A stretch of 64,000 nucleotides of DNA from an uncultured Bacteroidia bacterium (GTDB lineage Bacteria > Bacteroidota > Bacteroidia > Bacteroidales > F082), in contig CACYHX010000013.1 of NCBI GenBank assembly GCA_902774365.1, positions 25,445 to 89,444 of the forward strand, in the 5' to 3' direction. Under the pieces are notes generated by a model. The model did no database searches. It saw nothing but the letters and a program-made list of their open reading frames with translations, and had not been told where the DNA came from. Shown here in pieces: positions 45,132 through 54,300 of this stretch. Every line of letters starts with the position of its first letter. Position 1 is the stretch's first letter. Made by a program: the position numbers and the translations under genes.

Positions 45132-46982
45132 ATGGAAAATTTCGTCGTATCCGCTAGAAAATACAGGCCCGTTACCTTCGACACCGTCGTAGGCCAAGGC
45201 TCCATCACCAACACGTTGAAGAACGCCATCCGCAACAACACCCTGGCACAGGCTTTTCTGTTTTGCGGTCCGCGAGGCGTGGGCAAGACCACATGTGCCC
45301 GTATCATGGCCAAGACCATCAACTGCCTCCACCCCACCGAAAACTTGGAAGCATGCAACGAATGCGAGTCATGCCGTGCCTTCAACAACAACGCCTCGTT
45401 CAACATCTACGAGCTCGACGCGGCATCCAACAACTCCGTGGATGACATCCGCAATCTGGTCGACCAGGTGAGGATCCCTCCGCAAATCGGGCAATACAAA
45501 GTCTACATCATCGACGAGGTTCACATGCTGTCGGCAGCGGCCTTCAACGCTTTCCTGAAGACACTGGAAGAGCCGCCGGCGTACGCCAAGTTCATCCTTG
45601 CCACGACGGAGAAGCACAAGATTATCCCCACCATCCTGTCGCGTTGCCAAATTTTTGACTTCAAGCGCATTACGGTGGACGATATCGCCAAGCACTTGGC
45701 CTATGTCGCCCAAAGCGAAGGCGTCAATGCCGAGCCGGAAGCGTTGAACATCATCGCCCAAAAAGCCGACGGCGCCTTGCGCGACGCCCTTTCCATCTTC
45801 GACCAGATGGTGAGCTTCAGCGGCAAGAGCATCACCTATAAGGACGTCATCGACAATCTGAACGTACTGGATTACGACTATTACTTCCAAATCGTCGACC
45901 ATATCCTTCACGGCCGGACCAGCGACATCCTGCTCATCCTCAACGACATCATCAGCAAGGGCTTCGAGCCACAACATTTCATCAGTGGCATGGGCAACCA
46001 CCTGAGGAGTCTCATGGTATGCAAGGATCCCGCCACGGTGCAGCTATTGGAGGTCAGCGAGCAGCTGCGACAGCGTTATCTGACGCAGTCACAGGCATGT
46101 CCCATGCCCTTCCTCATCAGGGCGTTGGAAATCAACAACAAATGCGACATCGACTACCGCGCCGCCAACAACAAGCGCCTGCATCTTGAGATCGCCTTGC
46201 TGAAGATGTGCGCCTTATGCAGCCAAGCCTTGAACATGCCAACGGCACAAGCCCAGCCGGTGCAGATGCCGCAAAACAGACCGCAACAGCCAAACCCTAC
46301 GCCAGCAGCAGCCGCGGCACCGGTGCATAACCCATCGCCTGCAGCTGCTGCACCTACGACAACCCAACAACCGACGAAGGCTCCCGAACCTGTGGTTAAA
46401 ACAAAGGTCCCTGAGCCAGTCGAAGGGCCGACCAACAATTCAACGGTTCAACAACCAACAGTTCAACAACCAACAGTTCAACCCACGTCGACAGGCTCAT
46501 CGTCCGCGACGTCCGCTCAGCCCATCGTCCGTCCGCGCGGCACCGCCAGCAGCATCAGCATCAACAAGGCTATGCAGCAAGCGGAACAAAAGACAGAAGA
46601 AAAAGAAGAGACTTGGGATACGCCTTTTACCCAGGATCAGCTGACTTCGGCATGGGCCGATTTCGTCAACCGCTACAAGACCGTTTCGCCCAATTTTGCG
46701 GCGGCACTTGGAAAGTACTCACCTCATTTAATAGGTAGCACCGAAATCCACTTCAGCGTCGACAACCTGCTCTTTGAACGCGACACGGAAGGCATGAGCG
46801 CCTTGAAACACCATCTGAAGAACAGCCTGCATAACAACCAGTATCAACTCAAGCCCGAAGTGATGGAGCGTCCTGCCGAAATCGAGGCCTACACCGACAA
46901 GGACAAGTTTGAGAAGATGGTTGAGGAGCGGCCTTATTTGAGGACATTGCAGACGGAGCTTAAATTGGAAGGAGACCTTTAA
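45132..46982 (+). CDS. dnaX: DNA polymerase III gamma/tau subunit
   Basis: DnaX is the ATPase of the clamp loader. The 616-residue protein has Walker A FCGPRGVGKTTCARIMAK, a four-Cys zinc module containing CNECESC, Walker B VYIIDEVHMLS, sensor 1 FILATTEKHK and the SRC motif LSRCQIFDF. Domain III runs to about residue 370. A Pro/Ala/Gln-rich linker (about 375-480) includes in-frame short repeats (TVQQPTVQQPTV). The C-terminal tau-like domain (about 490-616) probably binds DnaE. No slippery-sequence frameshift signal was seen. Confidence 0.96.
   Translation: MENFVVSARKYRPVTFDTVVGQGSITNTLKNAIRNNTLAQAFLFCGPRGVGKTTCARIMAKTINCLHPTENLEACNECESCRAFNNNASFNIYELDAASNNSVDDIRNLVDQVRIPPQIGQYKVYIIDEVHMLSAAAFNAFLKTLEEPPAYAKFILATTEKHKIIPTILSRCQIFDFKRITVDDIAKHLAYVAQSEGVNAEPEALNIIAQKADGALRDALSIFDQMVSFSGKSITYKDVIDNLNVLDYDYYFQIVDHILHGRTSDILLILNDIISKGFEPQHFISGMGNHLRSLMVCKDPATVQLLEVSEQLRQRYLTQSQACPMPFLIRALEINNKCDIDYRAANNKRLHLEIALLKMCALCSQALNMPTAQAQPVQMPQNRPQQPNPTPAAAAAPVHNPSPAAAAPTTTQQPTKAPEPVVKTKVPEPVEGPTNNSTVQQPTVQQPTVQPTSTGSSSATSAQPIVRPRGTASSISINKAMQQAEQKTEEKEETWDTPFTQDQLTSAWADFVNRYKTVSPNFAAALGKYSPHLIGSTEIHFSVDNLLFERDTEGMSALKHHLKNSLHNNQYQLKPEVMERPAEIEAYTDKDKFEKMVEERPYLRTLQTELKLEGDL
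46406..46506. repeat. Repeat cassette in frame inside dnaX linker
   Basis: TGAGCCAGTCGA (46412-46423) and TCGACAGGCTCA (46488-46499) form imperfect inverted repeats. Between them lie tandem GTTCAACAACCAACA units (about 46441-46482) like the intergenic short-period tracts elsewhere. The reading frame passes through all of it. Confidence 0.72.
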
Positions 46983-46983
46983 T

Positions 46984-47077
46984 TAGTTGGGAGTTAGGAG
47001 TTAGGAGTAATAAGTAATAAGTTGGATCTTTGAATCTTTGAATTTTGAATTTTGAATCTTAAATCTTTAAATATTTT
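46984..47077. repeat. Short-period repeat tract before M13 peptidase gene
   Basis: GGAGTTA-type heptads (about 46989-47010) then TTTGAATC/TTTGAATT units (about 47028-47070), ending 3-4 bases before the ATG. No -7 box is obvious. Confidence 0.75.
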
Positions 47078-47080
47078 GTA

Positions 47081-49126
47081 ATGAAGAAAAAACACTTTAT
47101 CGCCATGACCATCATTTGTACAATGGCAGCCGGCTGCGCTGAGAAGGCAGTCGAGACCCCTGAGCCTCAGAAGGAAGTTGTTCCGGCCATCGAGCTGAGC
47201 AACATGGACACCACCATCAACCCTGCGGATGACTTTTTCCGCTACGCCAACAACAACTGGCTGAAGAACAACCCGATTCCGGAAGAGTATTCCTCCTACG
47301 GAGCCTTTACCGAAATCGACCAGCACAACGAAATCCTCATCCAGGACATTATCAATGAAGTGTCGAAAGACACCAGTGCGGCACAAGGCAGCGTGGCCCA
47401 GAAGATTCGCGACTTCTACAACGCCGGCATGGACTCCGTAGCCATCGAGCAACGTGGATACACAGAGCTTCTGCCCTATTTCGAGATGATTGACAACATG
47501 AATGACAAAGCCCAATTGCCTGAGCTGTTAGGCAAACTCCACGGCGATGGCATCGGCGGTTTCTTTGGAGCCGGCGGCAGCCCCGACCCGAAAAACGCCG
47601 AGATGGTCATCATGCACCTCTTCCAAGGCGGCTTGAGCCTCACCGACCGCGACGACTACCTGAAGGAAGAGACGCAGGAAATGCGCGACAAATATGTGGA
47701 GCACGTCGCCAAGATGTTTGAACTCACCGGCACCGACGCAGAAACAGCCAAAGCCAAGGCCCAAGGCATCCTCGCCCTTGAGACCGAGCTGGCCAAGAAC
47801 TCGATGAGCCGTGTGGAACGCCGCGACCCCGACAAGACCTACAACATGAGGACCTTGAGCGAACTGCAGAAAGCCACGCCCAACTTCGACTGGAACACCT
47901 ATTTCAAGAACGCAGGTGCCCCGATGATTGAAAGCCTCAACGTGGGCATGCCCGACTTCGTGGCTGCCATGGACAAAGTCATCCTCAACACCGACCTCAA
48001 CACCATCAAGGACTACTTGCGTTGGAAGGTCATCCACGGTAGCGCCTCGATGCTAAGCAGCGACCTCGACGCAGAGAATTTCAGCTTCTATGGCAACTAC
48101 CTCTACGGTCAGGAAGTGCAGCAGCCCCGTTGGCGCCGCATCCTCGACGCCACATCGAGTTGTCTAGGCGAAGCCGTTGGCCAGCTATATGTTGAGAAAC
48201 ACTTCCCTGCCGAAGCCAAAGAGCGTATGCTGAACCTTGTTGGCAACCTTCGTATTGCCCTTGGCGAGCGCATCAAGAACCTCGAATGGATGAGCGAAGA
48301 AACCAAAGCCAAGGCCTTGGTGAAACTCGATGCCTTCAACGTGAAAATCGGCTATCCCGACAAGTGGAAGGACTACAGCAAGTATGAAGTCACGCCCGAG
48401 TCGTATTTTGAAAACGTGCACCGCGCCATCCGCTTCGAAAACGAACGTGACATGGCTAAGATCGGCAAGCCCGTCGACAAAGACGAGTGGTTCATGACGC
48501 CTCAGACCGTCAACGCCTACTACAGCCCCGAGATGAACGAAATCGTGTTCCCCGCCGCCATCCTTCAGCCTCCGTTCTTCAACATGGATGCTGACGATGC
48601 CGTCAACTATGGTGGCATCGGCGTGGTGATTGGCCACGAGATGACCCACGGCTTCGACGACCAAGGCTGCAAGTACGACGAAAACGGCAACCTGAACAAC
48701 TGGTGGACCGAGGAAGACGTCGTCAAGTTCAACGAGCGCACCGCACAACTCGCCAAGCTGTTTGACGAGTTCCAAGTGAGAGGCTACCAAATCAATGGCC
48801 AACTCACCCTTGGCGAGAACATCGCCGACCTTGGCGGCCTCAATGTCGCATGGGATGCCTATCAGATGACCGATGAAGCCAAAGCCAACCAAAGCATCGA
48901 CGGCTTCACCCCTGCCCAACGCTTCTTCATCAGCTATGGTACCATTTGGCGCAACAACTCACGCGACAAGTACCTTGAGCGTCAAGTTGTCACCGACGTG
49001 CACTCGCCGGCGGAAGCCCGCGTGAACCGCACCCTCGGCTCGATGCCGCACTTCTACGAAGCCTTTGACATCCAACCCGAAAACAAGATGTATATCGCGC
49101 CTGAAGAACGCGCTGCGATTTGGTAA
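47081..49126 (+). CDS. pepO: M13-family (neprilysin/PepO-like) zinc metallopeptidase, lipoprotein
   Basis: A 681-residue lipoprotein: signal peptide with lipobox MAAGC. The M13 N-terminal domain starts at MDTTINPADDFFRYANNNWLKNN. The catalytic zinc site is HEMTH (His519, Glu520, His523) in VIGHEMTHGFDD, the third ligand lies in GENIADLGGLNVAWDAY, and the late substrate-binding VNRTLGSMPHFYEAF is present. It cleaves oligopeptides in the periplasm or at the cell surface. Two bases separate its stop from the next start, so it may be co-transcribed with the acyltransferase. Confidence 0.95.
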   Translation: MKKKHFIAMTIICTMAAGCAEKAVETPEPQKEVVPAIELSNMDTTINPADDFFRYANNNWLKNNPIPEEYSSYGAFTEIDQHNEILIQDIINEVSKDTSAAQGSVAQKIRDFYNAGMDSVAIEQRGYTELLPYFEMIDNMNDKAQLPELLGKLHGDGIGGFFGAGGSPDPKNAEMVIMHLFQGGLSLTDRDDYLKEETQEMRDKYVEHVAKMFELTGTDAETAKAKAQGILALETELAKNSMSRVERRDPDKTYNMRTLSELQKATPNFDWNTYFKNAGAPMIESLNVGMPDFVAAMDKVILNTDLNTIKDYLRWKVIHGSASMLSSDLDAENFSFYGNYLYGQEVQQPRWRRILDATSSCLGEAVGQLYVEKHFPAEAKERMLNLVGNLRIALGERIKNLEWMSEETKAKALVKLDAFNVKIGYPDKWKDYSKYEVTPESYFENVHRAIRFENERDMAKIGKPVDKDEWFMTPQTVNAYYSPEMNEIVFPAAILQPPFFNMDADDAVNYGGIGVVIGHEMTHGFDDQGCKYDENGNLNNWWTEEDVVKFNERTAQLAKLFDEFQVRGYQINGQLTLGENIADLGGLNVAWDAYQMTDEAKANQSIDGFTPAQRFFISYGTIWRNNSRDKYLERQVVTDVHSPAEARVNRTLGSMPHFYEAFDIQPENKMYIAPEERAAIW

Positions 49127-49128
49127 TC

Positions 49129-49707
49129 ATGGGTTTAAAGAAACAAATAGGTAAATTGGGGCTTCGTCTCGGCGGTTGGACACCCGTCAACGAAGCCCCA
49201 GCAGACCTGGGCAATGCCGTCTGCATCATGGCGCCGCATACCGCCATCGAGGACTTCTTCATCGGCCTCGCCTATTATTGGTATTACGGCATACCCTTCA
49301 AGGTGATGATGAAGCAGGAGTTCTTCAAGCCAGGCATCGGATGGCTCTTGAAGAAAGTGGGCGGCGTGCCCGTCAACCGCGGGCACCAGAACCACCTCGT
49401 GGAACAGATGGTGGAGATGTTCAGCCAAGCCAAAGACACCCACCTCGTCATCTGCCCCGAAGGCACAAGAAAAGCCGTCAAGCATTGGAAAAAGGGCTTC
49501 TATGTCATCGCTGAAGGCGCCCATCTGCCTATTATCCTCGGCTTCATCGACTACAAGAAAAAACGCTGCGGCATAGAGAGATATTTCTATCCCACAGGCG
49601 ATTACGAGAAAGACCTGGCCGAGATTTGGGACTACTACAAAGACATCAAAGCCAAGCACCCTGAAGGGTTCAACCTCGACGAGCAATACAGAAACACAGA
49701 TCAATGA
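49129..49707 (+). CDS. 1-acyl-glycerol-3-phosphate acyltransferase-like protein
   Basis: The start is set at ATG 49129; the upstream TTG lies in the peptidase gene. It has 192 residues. The acyltransferase motif HX4D is HTAIED (in APHTAIEDFF), and the phosphate-binding block is VICPEGTRKAVKHWKKGFYVIA. There is no clear TM helix, and it is shorter than PlsC, like the small PlsC-like proteins of Bacteroidota. Lyso-lipid acylation is the likely role. Its stop overlaps the next start by four bases (ATGA). Confidence 0.88.
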   Translation: MGLKKQIGKLGLRLGGWTPVNEAPADLGNAVCIMAPHTAIEDFFIGLAYYWYYGIPFKVMMKQEFFKPGIGWLLKKVGGVPVNRGHQNHLVEQMVEMFSQAKDTHLVICPEGTRKAVKHWKKGFYVIAEGAHLPIILGFIDYKKKRCGIERYFYPTGDYEKDLAEIWDYYKDIKAKHPEGFNLDEQYRNTDQ

Positions 49708-51161
49708 TTGACCTGACCACAAAAATCCACGACAAATTCACCTTGGAATTCAAGGTGGGGTTCAACACGAAGGCTGCGGAGCACCCGATGAAATACTCCG
49801 ACTTCGTGTTGAACACTTGGATTTTTGTGCCCAACAGTCTCGATATCAACGCCGCCAAATACAGCAAAGACGACTTTTACCGCGACCTCAAGTCGGGTGT
49901 GCGCCTCATCACGCCCTCGTACGGGTTGCATGAACTGGCCAACGACGAGATGTTATTGCCCACCCAGGCACTCATCACCAACTTTAACGACTCCTCCGTC
50001 TCGCCCGACGACACGCAAGACCTCGTTCATGCCATCAAGATGTACTGCGCCATCGCCAAAAGTGCCGTCCGCGACGAGTGTCACGCAATCACACAACAAT
50101 CCGATACCGATGCAATAACAAAGGCTTGTCCCCTTTTCCTTGACGACGTCTGCAAGGTCACAAATCGCTTCCGCAGCCTTCTCCATCGTTCCAACGGTGA
50201 AGCCACCACTGAAAGGATTCAGCAAGTACTTGCTTATGGCGACGAATTCCTGAGCAACGTCTTGGAAAAATACACCTACCGTCTCCGCGACGCCATCCGC
50301 TCCAACCACGCTGAGCTTTATCCGCAGCTGGAAGAGCGTTTCAAGGAGGTATTAATCAACGAAAAAGTCTATCGTGAACAGCAAGGCTACCTCAGCGTGA
50401 AAGCCGACGACCCCGATGGCAACTCCGACTTCGTCTTCCGAGCCAGCCTGCTCAAGAAATTCACCGAGAGCGACCTCTATCTCAACGCCACCAAACGCAA
50501 GAACACCTTCCTCGTCGAGCAGATCCTCTACAGCCTTGCCGCCGGTGCCGCCATGGTGGTGGCCACATTGTCGTCGTTCTTTTTCCAGCAAAGATACGGC
50601 AACTTCACTCTTCCTTTCCTTATCGCATTGGTAATCAGTTACATGTTTAAGGACAGGCTGAAAGACTGGCTGCGACTCATCTTTGCCAGACGTGTCAGCA
50701 GCAAGGTGTTCGACACCCGTACCAACTTCAGAATCAAAGGCAGGTACATCGGTTGGAGCAAGGACAGTGTCGACTTCATCGACAGCGACAAAGTCATCCC
50801 CGAAGTGATGGAGCTTCGCAATCGCAACCCACTCTTTGCCGAGGTGAGCGGCAAGGACGAAAAGGTACTGCTTTTCCGCAAGAAAGTACAACTTTGGCCT
50901 CATGAATTGGCCAAGGCTAGTCCCTATCCGCTCAAAGGCATCAATGACATCCTGCGCTACAACATCACGGAATACACGCGCAAGATGGACAACCCGAGTT
51001 TCCCGCTCTCGGGCACATGGGAAGACAACGAATACAAGCCTATCGAAGGAAAGAAAATCTATCGTCTCACCTTTGTGATGCAATGCGTTTATGACGACAA
51101 GACCGAATATAAACGCGCTGTGGTCTATTGCGACAGAAACGGCATCCTGGAAGTAAAATAG
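49704..51161 (+). CDS. Conserved-looking membrane protein of unknown function
   Basis: A 485-residue protein without signal peptide. A soluble alpha/beta region fills residues 1-265, including KYSDFVLNTWIFVPNSLDINAAKYSKDDFYRDLKSGVRLITP. Two adjacent TM helices follow near 276-313 (AAMVVATLSSFF...LPFLIALVISYMF), then a cytosolic beta-rich tail of about 170 residues. I recognise no named domain. It is translationally coupled to the acyltransferase, so a lipid- or envelope-related role is a guess. Confidence 0.72.
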   Translation: MIDLTTKIHDKFTLEFKVGFNTKAAEHPMKYSDFVLNTWIFVPNSLDINAAKYSKDDFYRDLKSGVRLITPSYGLHELANDEMLLPTQALITNFNDSSVSPDDTQDLVHAIKMYCAIAKSAVRDECHAITQQSDTDAITKACPLFLDDVCKVTNRFRSLLHRSNGEATTERIQQVLAYGDEFLSNVLEKYTYRLRDAIRSNHAELYPQLEERFKEVLINEKVYREQQGYLSVKADDPDGNSDFVFRASLLKKFTESDLYLNATKRKNTFLVEQILYSLAAGAAMVVATLSSFFFQQRYGNFTLPFLIALVISYMFKDRLKDWLRLIFARRVSSKVFDTRTNFRIKGRYIGWSKDSVDFIDSDKVIPEVMELRNRNPLFAEVSGKDEKVLLFRKKVQLWPHELAKASPYPLKGINDILRYNITEYTRKMDNPSFPLSGTWEDNEYKPIEGKKIYRLTFVMQCVYDDKTEYKRAVVYCDRNGILEVK

Positions 51162-51252
51162 CACTCATTCCGAAGAAGTTATCAACAGCCATTGTTGAAA
51201 ACATTGTTGAAAACTAATTGGGTTTCAGCAGTTTCCATCAAAGACATTTTCC

Positions 51253-51260
51253 TACTTTTG
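51253..51260 (+). promoter_or_regulatory. -7 box TACTTTTG for the T9SS adhesin-like gene
   Basis: Lies 67 nt before the ATG at 51328, giving an AT-rich leader. Confidence 0.7.
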
Positions 51261-51327
51261 AAAATTAAACCAAAAGCATTTAATTTTCAAGTAAATCATT
51301 AAGTATCAAATAACTAAATCTATTCAA

Positions 51328-54300
51328 ATGAAACGAAAATTTACTTTTTTGTTGGCAGCCATTTTGTTGCTGACCACCCAAACCATTAGGTTGTTTGGGC
51401 AAACCACTTATGAAAAGGTTAGTACCGCCCCTACGGATTGGACGGGAGAATACCTTTTGGTTTTTGAGGCCGATGCTTCAACAGCTTACTGTTGGACCGG
51501 CATTGACGGTGCCAGTTGCTACACTGAATTGGCCATTGATGACAACACGATTACCACTGACGAGGCGGTATCGATCGATATCGTCGCCATGGAAGGGGGA
51601 TACTCCATCCAAGTCATTGGAGGCCCAAACGATGGCAAGTACATCTACGGCCAATCGGGCAGCAACACCATCAAATTTGGCGACGCACCTACCTTGAACA
51701 CGCTCGAATTCGATGGCGAAAGCGTTCTGATCACCTCTTTCACCTCGGTGATGCGTTTCAACAATAATTCGGGCAATTTGAGATTCAGATACTTCAAGGC
51801 TGCTTCCTATGCTGCGCAGCAACCCGTGCAACTCTATAAGAAGACTGAAGGCGACACCCCTGTTGTGCCCACCACCACATTGAGTACCACGCCCGAGGCT
51901 CTCACAGGTTTCACCTATGACATGGAAGAAGGCGGGCCATCGGAAATACAGTATTTTGAGTTGAGTGGCAACAACCTCACCGGAAACATCAACATCACCC
52001 CTTCCAATAACTTTGAGGTGTCCTCACTGCCTGGCGACTACTTCCGTCCTGAAAACCCACTCGTTGTCTACACCCATAACTTAAGCGATATCGCAGGCGT
52101 CAAAGTTTACGTCCGCATGAAAGGCGGATTGGAAATGGGCACCTATGATGAGCAACTCACTGTCACTACTGAAGGTGCCGAACCCCTTTCTATGGATGTC
52201 AACGGCACTGTGACCTACGACGATCCTACGCCTCCTACCCCGCCTACTGAAGGCAACTATGTGCGCATCAGCGACCTGAGCAGCCTCACCGAAGGTAGCC
52301 TCGTGGTCTTTGCAGCCCGCTTCAACGGCAACGCCAACGATTATTACGCCATGACCGCCACCTCGTCGGGCAAGCCGGTGGGCGTGTTGTTCACCTCGGA
52401 GGTCTCGGGGACGGATGAGATCCTACCCGCTTCTATCACCGACGAAGAAGGCAGTTACTATTGGACCGTAGGCGTGACCGAGAATGGCTACACCTTCACC
52501 AACGCCCTTGGCGAGCTGGTAGGCTATTCCTCAGGCACCAACTTCCTAACTGGTGGCGACAACACCGAATGGAGCATCGAATCGGGCACTTCCGTTGAGA
52601 CGGCCATGGTGCCCAACTACACAGGCTTCAACATCACCAATGCGAATGTCACGGGAAGAGCCTTCGCTTTGAACACCTCGCACAACTTTGGCCCTTATGC
52701 CAAGTCAAACATGACTGGCACCAATGCGGGCAGCTACAACTTCTTCATTGACATCTTCGTGAAGGCTGAAGGCGGCGACACCCCCACTCCCGTGGTGGCC
52801 ACGCCTACTTTCACCCCTGCCGCTGGCGAATACAACGAACCTCAAGAGGTCGTCATCAGCTGCACTACTGCTGACGCCACCATTCACTACACCCTCGACG
52901 GCACCGACCCGACCGTTGAGAGCGCCGTTTACGAGACTCCCATCAGCATCGACGAGACCACTACCGTCAAGGCTATGGCCGTCAAGGAAGGCTACGACAA
53001 CAGCGCCATTGCCGAAGCCGTCTACACCATCATCCTCGAGCCCGCCGTCACAGTCAGCCCGCTGGCCTTGACCGGTTTCAGCTACTACGAAGGCGACGGA
53101 CCATCGGATGAGCAGACCTTCACCGTCAGCGCCGTCAACCTGACCGCCGACCTCACCATCAGCGAGAGCGAGAGCTATGAGATTTCGACTCAAGGTGGCG
53201 ATGACTTCGTTGCCGAAAGCACCATCACCCTGGTGCCTGAGAGCGGCAGCATCGAAGAAACGACCATCTATGTCCGTCTGAAAGCCGACCTCGCCATTGG
53301 CGAATACGAAGAAGCCATCGTCGTCGCCACTACCGGTGTCGAAGACACGGAGATCACTTGCAGCGGCAGTGTTGCCGAGATTCCCGTGTTGGGCGATGAT
53401 TACGTCCGCATCTCCGACGTCAGCGAACTCGTGGCCGGCAACCGCATCATCTTTGCCGCCCGTTTCGACGAAAACGTCAACGACTACTATGCCATGAGCA
53501 ACACCGCCTCAGGCAAGCCCACCGGCGTGCTGTTCACCTCTGAGGTCGACGGCAGCGACGAAATCGTGCCTTTCTCCATCCTCAGCGAGGAAGACAGCTT
53601 CTATTGGACCGTTGACATCACCGAAGACGGCTACACCTTCACCAACGCCGCTGGCGACACCATCGGTTACACCTCCAGTACCAACTTCACAATCAATGGC
53701 GACAACACAGCTTGGAGCATCGAAGTCGGCACTTCAGCCGGGACGGCCATGGTGCCCAACTATACAGGCTTCGTCATCAATAACGTGAACAACGCTGTCA
53801 GGGCCTTTGCCTTGAACAACAGCCACAACTTCGGTCCCTACCACACTCAGAACATCGCTGGCGACAGCTACAACTTCTTCCTTGACATCTTCATGCAAGG
53901 CGAAGGCGGCACGCCTACCGTGGCAGCTCCCACCTTCATACCTGAAGCCGGCACCTATTACGAGGCTCAAGAAGTCGCCATCAGCTGCACCACCGAAGGC
54001 GCCACCATTTACTACAGCCTCGAATCAGAGGAAGGTCCTTGGGATGAATACGAAGGTCCCATCACCGCTGAAGAAGACATGACCATTTGGGCATACGCCG
54101 CCATGGAAGACTACAACGACAGCCCTGTGGTCAGCGCCGAATATGTCATCCAAGCAGGTCTCACCATCCTCTTCAACCAAGACTGGGAGGAAGACTGGAA
54201 CGGCTGGACCGAAGTCAGTGTGCTTGGCGACACCACCTTCTGGAGCATCGCCGAACACAACGGCAACCACTACGCCTATCTGAACGCCTACCACCAAGGC

